Source of the DNA: Brachybacterium massiliense | Lineage (GTDB): Bacteria > Actinomycetota > Actinomycetes > Actinomycetales > Dermabacteraceae | Length of the DNA: 64,000 nt | Reading direction: 5' to 3' | Assembly (NCBI RefSeq): GCF_900184245.1 | Contig: NZ_FXXB01000007.1 | Span: forward strand, 186,001 to 250,000 | In this document: positions 36,932 through 45,728 of the stretch, piece after piece | Layout of the letters: the number at the start of each line of letters is the position of its first letter | Numbering within the stretch: position 1 is the first letter of the stretch | Notes under the pieces: model-generated | What the model saw: only the letters and a program-made list of their open reading frames with translations | What the model was told of the DNA's origin: nothing | Databases searched by the model: none | Position numbers and translations under genes: made by a program

Positions 36932-37336
36932 TCAGCGGCGTCGGGACCTCGGCGGACGATGCCTGATCGCGTCGATCAGCGCGGCCAGGGCGGCCAGCGG
37001 CAGGCCCACCATCACGGCGGCCATCAGCACGAAGTTCACCACCGCGCCCAGGTCGGGGAAGTCGAAGAACGGGGCGCTGATCAGGGCCGCCACGGCGGGC
37101 AGGGCGATCGCGAGAGCCACCCAGAGTCCGAGCGTGGGGGTGCGTCCACGGCGCACGTAGATGCTGGTGCTCGTGCTCTCCGGCGCGGGGGCGCTCTCGT
37201 CGGCTTCGGGCTCGGCGCTCTGCGCGGTCTCATCGGCCTGCGCGCTCTCGACGTTCTCAGCGCCCTCAGCGCTCTCGGCCCGCTCATCGTCCTCGCGGGC
37301 GGTGGTGGGGTCCTCGGGGTCGTTCTCGGTGCTCAT
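36932..37336 (-). CDS. Acidic two-helix membrane protein
   Basis: 134 residues. The first 60 are strongly acidic and repetitive (Glu/Ala/Ser/Asp), followed by two membrane helices (LGLWVALAIALPAVAALISAP and NFVLMAAVMVGLPLAALAALI) and a basic Arg-rich end. The start lies inside the 3' end of cutC, overlapping it by 53 bases in another frame. The next gene downstream on this strand is purF, 54 bases on. Similar small membrane proteins lie beside purF in related genomes as far as I recall; function unknown. Confidence 0.6.
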   Translation of the reverse strand: MSTENDPEDPTTAREDDERAESAEGAENVESAQADETAQSAEPEADESAPAPESTSTSIYVRRGRTPTLGLWVALAIALPAVAALISAPFFDFPDLGAVVNFVLMAAVMVGLPLAALAALIDAIRHRPPRSRRR

Positions 37337-38012
37337 AGCTCTCCAGCGGGGCGAGATCTGCGATGTCGGCGGGACGCACTCCCCCGCCGGCGCAGACGTC
37401 GAGCAGGCCCTCGGCGGCGTCGACCATCGCGCCGAGATCCTCGGCGCCGTCGAGTGCGCGGGCCGCCCCGCCGGAGGTGAGCACCCGGTGGATGCCCAGC
37501 CCCAGCAGGTTGCGCACCGCCTCCGCGCGCTCTGTGCGGCCGGGCAGGGCGTCGAGCGCACGATGGACGGTGAGGGTCACGCCGCGCAGCGCGCTGCTGC
37601 CGGCGATCAGGGCGCCGTCGCGGATGGTCTCGAGGGCGGGGAGGTCGAGGCGGGCGTCCTCGGTGAGGGCGCCGATCACCACGCCGGCGGCGCCTGCGGC
37701 GACGCTCTCCCCCGCCTGAGCGGCCATCAGCTCGACCTCCTGCGGGGAGTAGGCGAACTCCTCGGGGTGGTCCAGGAAGTCACCGCGCTCGGCGCGGGAG
37801 CGGATCAGCACGTGGATGTCGAAGTGGGGTTTGGCCTCGCGCGCCGAGACCAGCGACGCGGCCCGGTGCGCGCACTCTTCAACGAGCTCGGGCGGCGGGG
37901 TGAGCCCGCCGCGCTCGAGGTCGATGCACAGCTCGACCCGGTCGGCTCCGGAGGTCGCGGCGACCTCCAGCCCGGCCAGGTCCTCGATCGCGATCTCGAC
38001 GGCGACGCTCAT
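37284..38012 (-). CDS. cutC: CutC family protein
   Basis: 242 residues with a TIM barrel. Family motifs: VEIAIEDLAGLEVAATSGADRVELC at the N-terminus, HVLIRSR, FDIHV, LTVHRALD, and RVLTSGGAARALDGAEDL near the end. CutC was named for copper tolerance in E. coli, but its biochemical role is unresolved. The last 20 residues (YEHRERPRGPHHRPRGR) go beyond the usual end and overlap the next gene by 53 bases, so they may be a recent read-through. The ATG overlaps the upstream sterol-carrier-like gene by 4 bases. Confidence 0.85.
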   Translation of the reverse strand: MSVAVEIAIEDLAGLEVAATSGADRVELCIDLERGGLTPPPELVEECAHRAASLVSAREAKPHFDIHVLIRSRAERGDFLDHPEEFAYSPQEVELMAAQAGESVAAGAAGVVIGALTEDARLDLPALETIRDGALIAGSSALRGVTLTVHRALDALPGRTERAEAVRNLLGLGIHRVLTSGGAARALDGAEDLGAMVDAAEGLLDVCAGGGVRPADIADLAPLESYEHRERPRGPHHRPRGR

Positions 38013-38413
38013 CGTTCCTCCTGTTCACGGGCGGTGCGCACCAGGCGGCGCGGGCCGGGAAGCGGCAGCAGCTCACCGAGGTCGCTGCGCTCTCCGCTCG
38101 CGCGGACGCGGCCGTCGGCTATGGCGTCGGCCCAGTCCAGGTCGCCGCTGACCAGCGACAGCCAGGTGGCCGCGTCGGTCTCGACGACGGCCGGCGGGGT
38201 GCCGCGGGTGTGGCGGGTCCCGGCGATGGCCTGCACCGCGGCGTAGGGCGGGACCCGCAGCTCGACGGCGCCGCCGGGGAACTCCTCGGCGAACAGCTCG
38301 AGGGTGTGGCGCACGGCGGGCGCGAGCACGGGGCGCGCGCTGCCGGCCGGATCGAGCGCCCAGGAGGTCAGCGCGCTGCGGCCGGCCTCCGGATCGGTAC
38401 GACGAACAGCCAC
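38009..38413 (-). CDS. Sterol-carrier-like (SCP2 fold) protein
   Basis: 134 residues from a GTG 1 base after purA on the same strand. The pattern HTLELFAEEFPGGAVELRVPPYAAVQA, then TDAATWLSLVSGDLDWADAIADGRVRASGERSDL, is that of the actinobacterial SCP2-like proteins found beside pur genes. Such folds bind a hydrophobic ligand; none is known for this group. It overlaps cutC by ATGA, giving the operon purA-SCP2-cutC-membrane protein. Confidence 0.7.
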   Translation of the reverse strand: MAVRRTDPEAGRSALTSWALDPAGSARPVLAPAVRHTLELFAEEFPGGAVELRVPPYAAVQAIAGTRHTRGTPPAVVETDAATWLSLVSGDLDWADAIADGRVRASGERSDLGELLPLPGPRRLVRTAREQEER

Positions 38414-38414
38414 G

Positions 38415-39713
38415 TCAGTCGGTGGCTCCGGGCAGCAGGTCGTGGACGGCGATGGTCGCGCTGCGGTCCGGGCCCACGCCGATCGCGCTGATGCGGCAGC
38501 CGGCCAGCTCCTCGAGGCGCGTCACGTAGTCGCGGGCGTTCTTGGGCAGCTCCTCGAAGGTGCGCGCCTCGGAGAGGTCCTCGGTCCAGCCGGGGAGCGT
38601 CTCGTAGACGGGCACCGCGTGATGGAACTCGGTCTGGGTCATCGGCATGTCGCGGTGCACCACGCCGTCGATCTCGTAGCCCACGCAGATCGGGACCTGC
38701 TCGATGCCGGTGAGCACGTCGAGCTTGGTCAGCACGATGTCGGTGAAGCCGTTGATGCGCGAGGCGTGACGGATCATCGGGGCGTCGTACCAGCCGCAGC
38801 GGCGGGGACGGCCGGTGTTCACGCCCACCTCGCCGCCGGTGGTCTGGAGGTACTCGCCCCACTCGTCGAACAGCTCGGTGGGGAACGGGCCGGCGCCCAC
38901 GCGGGTGGTGTACGCCTTGACGATCCCGATCACCCGGTCGATGCGGGTGGGGCCGACGCCGGTGCCGGTGCAGGCGCCGCCCGCAGTGGGGTTGGAGCTG
39001 GTGACGAAGGGGTAGGTGCCGTGGTCGACGTCCAGGTATGTGGCCTGGCCGCCCTCCATCAGCACCACCTCGCCGCGGTCCAGCGCGTCGTTGAGCAGCA
39101 GGGTGGTGTCGACCACCATCGGGTGCAGGCGCTCCGCGTAGGACAGCAGCGTCTCGACGATCTCCTCGACCTCGACGGCGCGGCGGTTGTAGAGCTTGAC
39201 CAGCAGCTCGTTCTTCTGGCGCAGCGCGCCCTCGATCTTCTGGCGCAGGATCGACTCGTCGTAGAGGTCCTGGACCCGGATGCCGAGTCGTCCGATCTTG
39301 TCCATGTAGGCCGGGCCGATGCCGCGGCCGGTGGTGCCGATCGCCCGCTTACCGAGGAAGCGCTCGGTGACCTTGTCGAGGGTCTGGTGGTAGGGCGCGA
39401 CGATGTGCGCATTCGCGCTGATGCGCAGGCGCGAGGTGTCCACCCCACGCGCGGCGAGCATGCTGATCTCCTCGAACAGGGCCTCGAGGTTGACCACCAC
39501 GCCGTTGCCGATCACAGGGGTGACCTGCGGGGAGAGGATCCCGGCGGGCAGCAGCTTGAGCTCGAACTTCTCGCCGTCCACCACCACGGTGTGGCCGGCG
39601 TTGTTGCCGCCGTTGGGCTTGACGACGTAGTCGACCCGTTCACCGAGGAGGTCGGTGGCCTTGCCCTTCCCCTCGTCACCCCATTGGGCTCCGACGATCA
39701 CGACGGCAGGCAT
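38415..39713 (-). CDS. purA: Adenylosuccinate synthetase
   Basis: 432 residues. GTP loop [19 protein letters not shown] with catalytic Asp13, then [10 protein letters not shown] with the catalytic His near 41, [32 protein letters not shown] and the C-terminal [10 protein letters not shown]. It converts IMP, Asp and GTP to adenylosuccinate. It is the first gene of an operon leading into the SCP2-like gene 1 base later. Length and motifs are all as expected. Confidence 0.97.
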   Translation of the reverse strand: MPAVVIVGAQWGDEGKGKATDLLGERVDYVVKPNGGNNAGHTVVVDGEKFELKLLPAGILSPQVTPVIGNGVVVNLEALFEEISMLAARGVDTSRLRISANAHIVAPYHQTLDKVTERFLGKRAIGTTGRGIGPAYMDKIGRLGIRVQDLYDESILRQKIEGALRQKNELLVKLYNRRAVEVEEIVETLLSYAERLHPMVVDTTLLLNDALDRGEVVLMEGGQATYLDVDHGTYPFVTSSNPTAGGACTGTGVGPTRIDRVIGIVKAYTTRVGAGPFPTELFDEWGEYLQTTGGEVGVNTGRPRRCGWYDAPMIRHASRINGFTDIVLTKLDVLTGIEQVPICVGYEIDGVVHRDMPMTQTEFHHAVPVYETLPGWTEDLSEARTFEELPKNARDYVTRLEELAGCRISAIGVGPDRSATIAVHDLLPGATD

Positions 39714-39806
39714 AGCGGCTCCTGAAAGAAGAAGGACAGTGGTGGGCGCGAGGCCCCGTGGATCCTACCAAGCAGGGGTGCGGACCCGGCGTGGAGGAGG
39801 CGGGGA

Positions 39807-40232
39807 TCAGTCCAGCAGGGACGGATCCGCCTCGCGCAGGAAGGCGGTGACGCGATCGGCCTCGGGCTCATCGCCCAGCTGCCGGGAGGTCTCCCCCAGC
39901 ATCGCCAGGGCGCGCAGGAAGCCGCGATTGGGGGCGTGCGCGGCGGGGATCGGGCCCTGACCTCGCCATCCGGAGCGGCGCAGGGCGTCCAGGCCGCGGT
40001 GGTAGCCGGTGCGGGCGTAGGCGTAGGCGGCGACCAGGTCGCCGTCGGTCAGCGCATCCTCGGCGAGCGTGGCCCAGGCGAGCGGGGAGTCGAGGTGGCG
40101 GGCGGCGATGTCCCGCGGCTCACCCTCGACGAGCTCCTCGGCCACCTGGACGTCGACGAAGTCGTCGGGAAGTCGGGTCTCGGGAATGCCGAGAAGGTTC
40201 CCGCTGGTGAGGTTATCGGTACGATCAGCCAT
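39807..40232 (-). CDS. DUF3151 protein
   Basis: 141 residues. The segment LLGIPETRLPDDFVDVQVAEELVEGEP and the helical-repeat-like part DSPLAWATLAEDAL...AYAYARTGYHRGLDALRRSGWRGQGPIP are characteristic of DUF3151, an actinobacterial family of unknown role that often lies near purA or fba. The ATG at 40232 follows TACGAT by 6 bases, so a leaderless mRNA is likely; an earlier in-frame ATG would overlap that promoter. It may be TPR-like, judged by the repeating Ala/Tyr helices. Confidence 0.85.
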   Translation of the reverse strand: MADRTDNLTSGNLLGIPETRLPDDFVDVQVAEELVEGEPRDIAARHLDSPLAWATLAEDALTDGDLVAAYAYARTGYHRGLDALRRSGWRGQGPIPAAHAPNRGFLRALAMLGETSRQLGDEPEADRVTAFLREADPSLLD

Positions 40233-40238
40233 GAAAGC

Positions 40239-40244
40239 ATCGTA
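40239..40244 (-). promoter_or_regulatory. -10 element of leaderless DUF3151 transcript
   Basis: Minus-strand TACGAT with a 6-base gap to the ATG. Confidence 0.5.
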
Positions 40245-40286
40245 GGCGCTGTCGCCTGATGACCTCATGACAAGAATGAATCACCC

Positions 40287-42290
40287 ATGTCACACACGCA
40301 GGACGGCTCCGAGCTCCTGACCGGGCCCGGTGCGGGAGGGCTGCTCCGCTCGGCCGTCGGCAACTCCGGCGGAGTGCTGCACAGCTGGCAGCTCGATCAT
40401 GTCGATCATCGCCCGGGACGCAGCACCAAGGCCCTCTATCGCACGATGGTCTCCTGGCCCGAGCTGGACGGGCCGCAGGCGCCCGCCCGCGAGGAGCTCT
40501 TCGGCGCGAGCGCCCACATCGGCGAGCGCGAGAAGAACCTCCACGTCGCCGAGCAGACGCTGGTGATGACCGACGGCGACATCAATGTGCGCGTGTGGCG
40601 CTATCCGCATGATCCCTGGCTGCCGATGCTCCCCCACGTCTGCTACCCGGACATCGTGGGCCGCACCCTGCACGATCTGGGGGTGCCCATCGGCACCGAC
40701 CCGTCGGTGCCGATCGCGATCGACGTGGTCTCCTACCGCCCGGGGCGCCGCGCGGTGCTGCGGGCCTCACAGGGCGATCGGGCCGTGTTCCTCAAGGTCA
40801 TGCAGCCCCACCGCAGCGGTGAGATCGTGGACCGCCATCACCGGCTGCTCGCGGCCGGGGTGCCGGTGCCCGAGGTGATCGCCCATCACGACGGGCTGGT
40901 GGTGCTCGCCGAGCTGCCCGGGCGGCCGCTCGCGCGCGCTGTGATCGACGAGGGCGTGGACTCCTGCCGCGCCGAGGATCTGGTGGCGCTGCTGGATCGT
41001 CTGCCCGCCTCGATGTACTCCCTGCCGCTGCGCCCGCCGTGGACGGACTCGGTGGACTTCTACGCCGGGATCGTCAGCTCCTCGGTCCCCTCGCTCGGGC
41101 CGCGGCTGGATGCCCTGGTGCGGTCGATCCGCGACGGGCTGGCCGCGCTCGAGCAGCGCATGGACATGCGACCGCATGATGTGGTCCACGGCGACTTCTA
41201 CGAGGCTCAGGTGTTCGTGGAGAACGGCCGGGTGGTGGGCCTGCTCGACATCGACACGGTGGGCCCCGGGCGGCGCGCCGACGACCTCGCGTGCCTGCTG
41301 GCCCATCTGAGCGTCCTGGCCGACTACGGGAACGCGGGGCGCATCGACCGTGCGATGCAGGAGCGGGTCGAGACGGCGATCCACAGCTGGCACGACACCT
41401 TCGTCGAGCGGGTGGATCCCACCGAGCTCGCGCTGCGCTCCGCCGGGGTGGTCCTCTCCCTGGCCACCGGCCCGCATCGGCAGCAGGAAGCGGCCTGGGA
41501 GGCGGCCACCGAGGCGATCGTGCGGGTCGCCGAGGAATGGGTCGCCGAGGCGCGACGGTCGGCGGCCCGCCGGTACGAGGCGACCGCGGCCCGGGAGGCG
41601 ACGGGAGTCCGCTCCCCCGGCGCCCCCGCCGGCGGGACGACGCCGACCGGGCAGCGGCCCGCCGACGCGCTCCCCCCGACCCAGGGGCCGACGGGAGTGC
41701 GCCAGGTGCCCGCGCAGCGCACGGTGCCGCCGGTGCAGCGGACCGGGCCAGGTCCGTCGGTCGCGCCGGCGCACGACGCTCCTGCTCCCGCCCAGCGGTC
41801 GGGGCCGCCGCGCAGCTCGGACGCCCAGCGCTCCGGTCCGTGGCAGCAGTCGGCGCCGGCGCACCACTCCGCACCCACCCAGCAGCGAGCGCCGGTCCAG
41901 CAGCAAGCGGGTGTCCAGCGCTCGGCGTCAGCGCCGCACGAGGCACCGGGCCCACAGCACGCACCGGTCTCGCACGCCACCTCGGCACCGCAGCAGGCGC
42001 CGGCTCCGCAGTCGGCCCCCGCGCCGTACTCGGCACCGCCCGAGCACACCGCTCCCCCGACGCAGCAGTCGGCGACGCAGCGGCCAGGGCAGCCGGGACA
42101 GACACAGCAGTCAGGGCCGCAGCCACCGGCAGCCCAGCACCAGGGGACGCAGCACGAGGCGTCCGACGAGCCGACGCCGACGACGCAGCCGCTGCCGCCG
42201 CAGGGAGCGCCCGGCGCGGCGCGTCCCGGGGACGACGGCGACGACTCCCCCACTCAGGAGCGCAGGATCGATCAGGTCCTGCCGCGCTGA
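40287..42290 (+). CDS. Phosphotransferase-fold protein with long Pro/Gln-rich tail
   Basis: 667 residues. An APH-like kinase fold fills about 120-430: a nucleotide-binding Lys in RAVFLKVMQPH, the catalytic loop VVHGDFYEAQVFV, and the metal motif GLLDIDTVGPG. Gln takes the place of the usual Asn five residues after the catalytic Asp, as also seen in maltokinase-type enzymes. The last 230 residues are low-complexity Pro/Ala/Gln/Ser with no visible domain, encoded by repetitive DNA. The N-terminal 100 residues are a separate alpha/beta segment (VLHSWQLDHVDHRPGRSTK). Substrate unknown. It is divergent from DUF3151. Confidence 0.75.
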   Translation: MSHTQDGSELLTGPGAGGLLRSAVGNSGGVLHSWQLDHVDHRPGRSTKALYRTMVSWPELDGPQAPAREELFGASAHIGEREKNLHVAEQTLVMTDGDINVRVWRYPHDPWLPMLPHVCYPDIVGRTLHDLGVPIGTDPSVPIAIDVVSYRPGRRAVLRASQGDRAVFLKVMQPHRSGEIVDRHHRLLAAGVPVPEVIAHHDGLVVLAELPGRPLARAVIDEGVDSCRAEDLVALLDRLPASMYSLPLRPPWTDSVDFYAGIVSSSVPSLGPRLDALVRSIRDGLAALEQRMDMRPHDVVHGDFYEAQVFVENGRVVGLLDIDTVGPGRRADDLACLLAHLSVLADYGNAGRIDRAMQERVETAIHSWHDTFVERVDPTELALRSAGVVLSLATGPHRQQEAAWEAATEAIVRVAEEWVAEARRSAARRYEATAAREATGVRSPGAPAGGTTPTGQRPADALPPTQGPTGVRQVPAQRTVPPVQRTGPGPSVAPAHDAPAPAQRSGPPRSSDAQRSGPWQQSAPAHHSAPTQQRAPVQQQAGVQRSASAPHEAPGPQHAPVSHATSAPQQAPAPQSAPAPYSAPPEHTAPPTQQSATQRPGQPGQTQQSGPQPPAAQHQGTQHEASDEPTPTTQPLPPQGAPGAARPGDDGDDSPTQERRIDQVLPR

Positions 42291-42332
42291 GGCGCGAGGC
42301 TGCACCTCTGCCTGCTGTGCCACCATCGGGGC

Positions 42333-42758
42333 ATGCGTGCAGTGCTCCAGAGAGTCGACGGTGCCCAGGTCGAGGTCGAGGGCGAGGTGGTCGGCGCCGT
42401 CGAGGGCGAAGGGCTGCTCGCCCTGGTCGGCGTGACCCACGAGGACGGCCCCGACCAGGTGGCCGTCCTCGCGCGCAAGATCTGCGAGCTGCGCATCCTC
42501 GAGGGCGAGCACTCGGTGCTCGATGCCGGAGCGCAGGTCCTCGTCGTCTCCCAGTTCACGCTCTACGGCGAGACCCGCAGGGGACGGCGTCCCTCGTGGA
42601 GCGCCGCCGCCCCCGGCCCGGTCGCGGAGCCGCTCGTCGAGCAGGTCGTGGAGGCGATCCGCGCCCGCGGCGTCACCGTGGGGACCGGGCGCTTCGGCGC
42701 GCAGATGCGGGTGGGCCTGACCAACGACGGCCCCTTCACGGTGCTCGTCGAGGCCTGA
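42333..42758 (+). CDS. dtd: D-aminoacyl-tRNA deacylase
   Basis: 141 residues, standard length. Both family signatures are present: [17 protein letters not shown] with the invariant Ser-Gln-Phe-Thr, and the cross-subunit Gly-cisPro motif [11 protein letters not shown] at the C-terminus. The enzyme removes D-amino acids and glycine from mischarged tRNAs. CACCAT lies 6 bases before the ATG. The gene is downstream of the phosphotransferase by 42 bases and convergent with the HAD phosphatase. Confidence 0.95.
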   Translation: MRAVLQRVDGAQVEVEGEVVGAVEGEGLLALVGVTHEDGPDQVAVLARKICELRILEGEHSVLDAGAQVLVVSQFTLYGETRRGRRPSWSAAAPGPVAEPLVEQVVEAIRARGVTVGTGRFGAQMRVGLTNDGPFTVLVEA

Positions 42759-42803
42759 TCGGCGCAGGAACCGGGCGCAGGAGCCGGGCGCTGGGACAGC
42801 GCC

Positions 42804-43541
42804 TCAGCGCAGCAGCATGGCGGCGAGCTCGTCGACGGTGGCGGCGAACGGCAGATCGGCCGTGCGCTCCGGCGCGCCGCCGTATCCCCATCCCACCAGG
42901 ACGGCGGGCAGCCCGTGCGCCGCAGCGCCCTCGGCGTCGTGCAGCCGGTCACCGACCATCACAGCCCGGGAGGGCGCCGCGAGGCCGGCCCTCGCGCCGC
43001 TCCCAGCTCCACCGTCCTCGTCCATCCCGTCGGCCGCCGGGACCCCCAGTCGCTGCAGGACGCTGCCGATCACCGCCGTCTTGTCGGTGCGACCGACGGT
43101 CCTGTCGGTGCCGCCGATCAGCGCGAAGCGGTCGGCGAGGCCCTGATGCTCCAGGAGCCGACGGGCGGTGGTCTCGAGCTTGTTGGTCGCGACCGCCACC
43201 GTGCGCCCCGCCGCGGTGAGCGCCTCGACCAGGTCGGTGACGCCCGGGTAGGGGGTGGCGGTGTGGATGCCGGCTGCCCGGTAGCGCTCGACGTAGACCC
43301 GGCGGAGCTGCTCGGAGCGGTGCTCGCTCAGGCCGAGCGTGTCGCGGAAGGAGTCCTCCAGCGGCGGGCCGAGGAAGGTGCGCAGCACGGACTGCGGGGG
43401 CAGGGGCTCGCCGCACTCGGCGAAGGCCTCGGCGAGGGCGCCGAGGATCCCGGGGCCGGAATCCACGATGGTGCCGTCGAGGTCGAGGAGGACGACGGGG
43501 ATCTCGGCGAGATCCCCAGGGGCGGAGGCAGGAGCGCTCAT
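42804..43541 (-). CDS. HAD-superfamily phosphatase, phosphoglycolate phosphatase-like
   Basis: 245 residues. Motif I LLDLDGTIVDSGPGI, motif II VAVATNKLE, motif III Lys in TDKTAVIG, motif IV VMVGDRLHDAEGAAAHGL. The small helical cap after motif I places it in subclass IA, the Gph/PhnX group. A Gly/Ala/Asp-rich insertion of about 25 residues (ADGMDEDGGAGSGARAG) separates motifs III and IV, which is unusual. The substrate is most often phosphoglycolate or pyrophosphate; not decided here. TACCGT lies 7 bases before the ATG on the minus strand. Confidence 0.8.
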   Translation of the reverse strand: MSAPASAPGDLAEIPVVLLDLDGTIVDSGPGILGALAEAFAECGEPLPPQSVLRTFLGPPLEDSFRDTLGLSEHRSEQLRRVYVERYRAAGIHTATPYPGVTDLVEALTAAGRTVAVATNKLETTARRLLEHQGLADRFALIGGTDRTVGRTDKTAVIGSVLQRLGVPAADGMDEDGGAGSGARAGLAAPSRAVMVGDRLHDAEGAAAHGLPAVLVGWGYGGAPERTADLPFAATVDELAAMLLR

Positions 43542-43688
43542 GACCGAGACGGTACCGGCGCCGGGCCCTCGCCCGGGCTCCGTCTCGGGACGGGACCCTC
43601 GGGCGGATCCGACGCGGGGCGGCACCTCCGGCCCTCCCGTGCACCCCGGCGCGGATGAGCCGGACATGCATGCCGCGACGCGCCCGCG

Positions 43689-43694
43689 TACGCT
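43689..43694 (+). promoter_or_regulatory. -10 element of leaderless gpmA transcript
   Basis: TACGCT lies 6 bases before the gpmA ATG, with no ribosome box in between. Confidence 0.5.
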
Positions 43695-43700
43695 GGGGCC

Positions 43701-44447
43701 ATGACCTACACACTCGTGCTGCTCCGCCACGGCGAGAGCGACTGGAATGCGAAGAATCTGTTCACCGGCTGGGTCGATGTGGCCCTCACCGAGAAGGGCC
43801 GCCAGGAGGCCGTCGAGGGTGGTGACCTCATGAAGGAGGCCGGGATCCTTCCCGACGTGGTGCACACCTCGCTGCAGCGCCGCGCCATCATGACCGCGAA
43901 CCTCGCTCTCGACGCCGCGGACCGCCACTGGATCCCCGTCAAGCGCGACTGGCGCCTGAACGAGCGTCACTACGGTGCGCTGCAGGGCATGGACAAGGCC
44001 GAGATCCGCGAGAAGTACGGCGAGGAGCAGTTCATGGCCTGGCGCCGCTCCTACGACACCCCGCCGCCGGAGATCGAGTTCGGCAGCGAGTTCAGCCAGG
44101 ACCAGGATCCGCAGTACGCGGACCTCGGCGACCAGCTGCCGAAGTCCGAGTGCCTCAAGGACGTCGTCGAGCGCTTCCTGCCGTACTGGGAGGAGGGCGT
44201 CAAGCCGGACCTCACCTCCGGGAAGACGGTGCTGATCGCCGCGCACGGCAACTCGCTGCGCGCGCTGGTGAAGTACCTCGACGGCATCTCCGACGAGGAG
44301 ATCTCCGGGCTGAACATCCCCACCGGCCAGCCGCTGGTCTACGAGCTGGATGAGAACTTCCAGCCCGTCGAGAAGGGTGGCCGCTACCTCGACCCGGTCG
44401 CCGCGAAGGCCGCCGCCGAGGCCGTCGCGAACCAGGGCAAGAAGTGA
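43701..44447 (+). CDS. gpmA: 2,3-bisphosphoglycerate-dependent phosphoglycerate mutase
   Basis: 248 residues. Catalytic His in [19 protein letters not shown], then [14 protein letters not shown], and the second His in [15 protein letters not shown]. It interconverts 3- and 2-phosphoglycerate in glycolysis. The protein is intact and ends GQGKK-stop. Its last 14 bases form the left half of a direct repeat that recurs 10.2 kb downstream, so the 3' end is the integration site of a mobile element. Its natural terminator now lies on the far side of that element (54696-54728). Confidence 0.95.
   Translation: MTYTLVLLRHGESDWNAKNLFTGWVDVALTEKGRQEAVEGGDLMKEAGILPDVVHTSLQRRAIMTANLALDAADRHWIPVKRDWRLNERHYGALQGMDKAEIREKYGEEQFMAWRRSYDTPPPEIEFGSEFSQDQDPQYADLGDQLPKSECLKDVVERFLPYWEEGVKPDLTSGKTVLIAAHGNSLRALVKYLDGISDEEISGLNIPTGQPLVYELDENFQPVEKGGRYLDPVAAKAAAEAVANQGKK
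44434..44447 (+). repeat. attL core
   Basis: AGGGCAAGAAGTGA, which contains the last codons and the stop of gpmA. The CTAATTCAA immediately after it (44449-44457) is the right core-type integrase arm. Confidence 0.85.
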
Positions 44448-44599
44448 ACTAATTCAACAGCCTACGGTCGGCCCGACCTGCGCAAACTAGCTGATGAACC
44501 GCACGCTACCACCAGGCGTGCAAGAGTCACAAGCGGACACGACATGCCTCGCATAGACTCGCCTCATCGCACGGTAGTTGCACGGGAAGGGCCGACCTC

Positions 44600-45703
44600 A
44601 TGGCAGCACGCAGAGCACAGCGCACCCGGCGCTCTTTCGGTGCCGTTCGAAAACTTCCCAGCGGGCGCTACCAGGCGTCATACCTCGACCCCAGCGGGAA
44701 CCGGGTCAACGCTCCGACGACCTTCACCACCAAGACCGACGCCGACGCGTGGCTATCCATCCAGCGCACGGCCCTCGAAACCGGCCAGTGGCGCGGCAAA
44801 GACGACACCACCACCGTGGGCGAGTACGTCAAAGCATGGCTAGGCACCCTCACGGTCGGCCACCGGACCCGCTACAACTACGAAGCGTCGATCCGCAGAT
44901 GGATCCTCCCCACCTTCGGCGCAACCCCCATGCGGGAGGTGACCCCGGCTGCGGTCCGGAGATGGGTTGCCACCTTCCCCGACTCGAAACCGGCAGCGCG
45001 TTCGCAGGCGTATAACGTCCTGGGTCGGCTATTCCGCGACGCCGTAGACGACGGAATATTGCAGACCTCGCCCGTCCGTGTCCGTGGCGCTTCGGAGTAC
45101 AAAACGGCCCGCGAGGGTCATGCGCTCACCGTCCCCGAAGTCGCCGCCATAGCGAAGGCGATGCCCGAAACGGAGCGGCTAACGGTCACTCTCGCCGCTA
45201 TGTGCGCGCTACGGCCCGGTGAAGTCCTAGCGCTACGCCGCCGCGATATCGACGCTACATCCCGTGTAGTGCGCGTGCGCGGAACAGCGTCAGCGAAGAT
45301 CGGCGGCAGCGACCATGTGGGACCGACTAAGACGCGGGGCAGCGTTCGAGACGTGCATTACCCGTCGGCACTCGACGCCGCGATCAGTGACCATCTGATG
45401 GAGCACACGGCACCGGGCGCGGGCGCTTTCCTGTTCCCGTCCTCCCGTGATCCTGAAAGGCCGATCCCCTATGGCACGTGGGCGGCGCATTTCCGGGATG
45501 CGGTCACAGCCGCGAAGCTCGAAGACGTGAAGCCGCACGATCTACGGCACACGGGCGCGACTCTGGCAGCGGGCACGGGCGCTACTGTGCGTGAACTTAT
45601 GGCGCGCCTGGGGCACACCTCCCCCGCTGTGGCGATGAAGTATCAGCACGCCGTGAAAGAGCGTGACCGGGCGATTGCGGACCGGCTAGGCGAAGGGCTG
45701 TAG
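44600..45703 (+). CDS. int: Tyrosine-family site-specific integrase
   Basis: 367 residues. An arm-binding N-terminal domain (RRSFGAVRKLPSGRYQASYLDPSG), a SAM-like core-binding domain (VGEYVKAWLGTL...YNYEASIRRWILPTFG) and a catalytic domain with Arg205 in CALRPGEVLAL, His313-x-x-Arg316 in PHDLRHTGAT, the LGHTSP motif and nucleophile Tyr348 in AMKYQHA. This is the typical actinophage/ICE integrase of about 370 residues. It lies 150 bases from attL and should recombine the gpmA 3' end. A TAGACT hexamer near 44553 may be its -10. Intact and probably active. Confidence 0.95.
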   Translation: MAARRAQRTRRSFGAVRKLPSGRYQASYLDPSGNRVNAPTTFTTKTDADAWLSIQRTALETGQWRGKDDTTTVGEYVKAWLGTLTVGHRTRYNYEASIRRWILPTFGATPMREVTPAAVRRWVATFPDSKPAARSQAYNVLGRLFRDAVDDGILQTSPVRVRGASEYKTAREGHALTVPEVAAIAKAMPETERLTVTLAAMCALRPGEVLALRRRDIDATSRVVRVRGTASAKIGGSDHVGPTKTRGSVRDVHYPSALDAAISDHLMEHTAPGAGAFLFPSSRDPERPIPYGTWAAHFRDAVTAAKLEDVKPHDLRHTGATLAAGTGATVRELMARLGHTSPAVAMKYQHAVKERDRAIADRLGEGL

Positions 45704-45728
45704 CGGCCACGGTCGCCGCTCACGAAAA

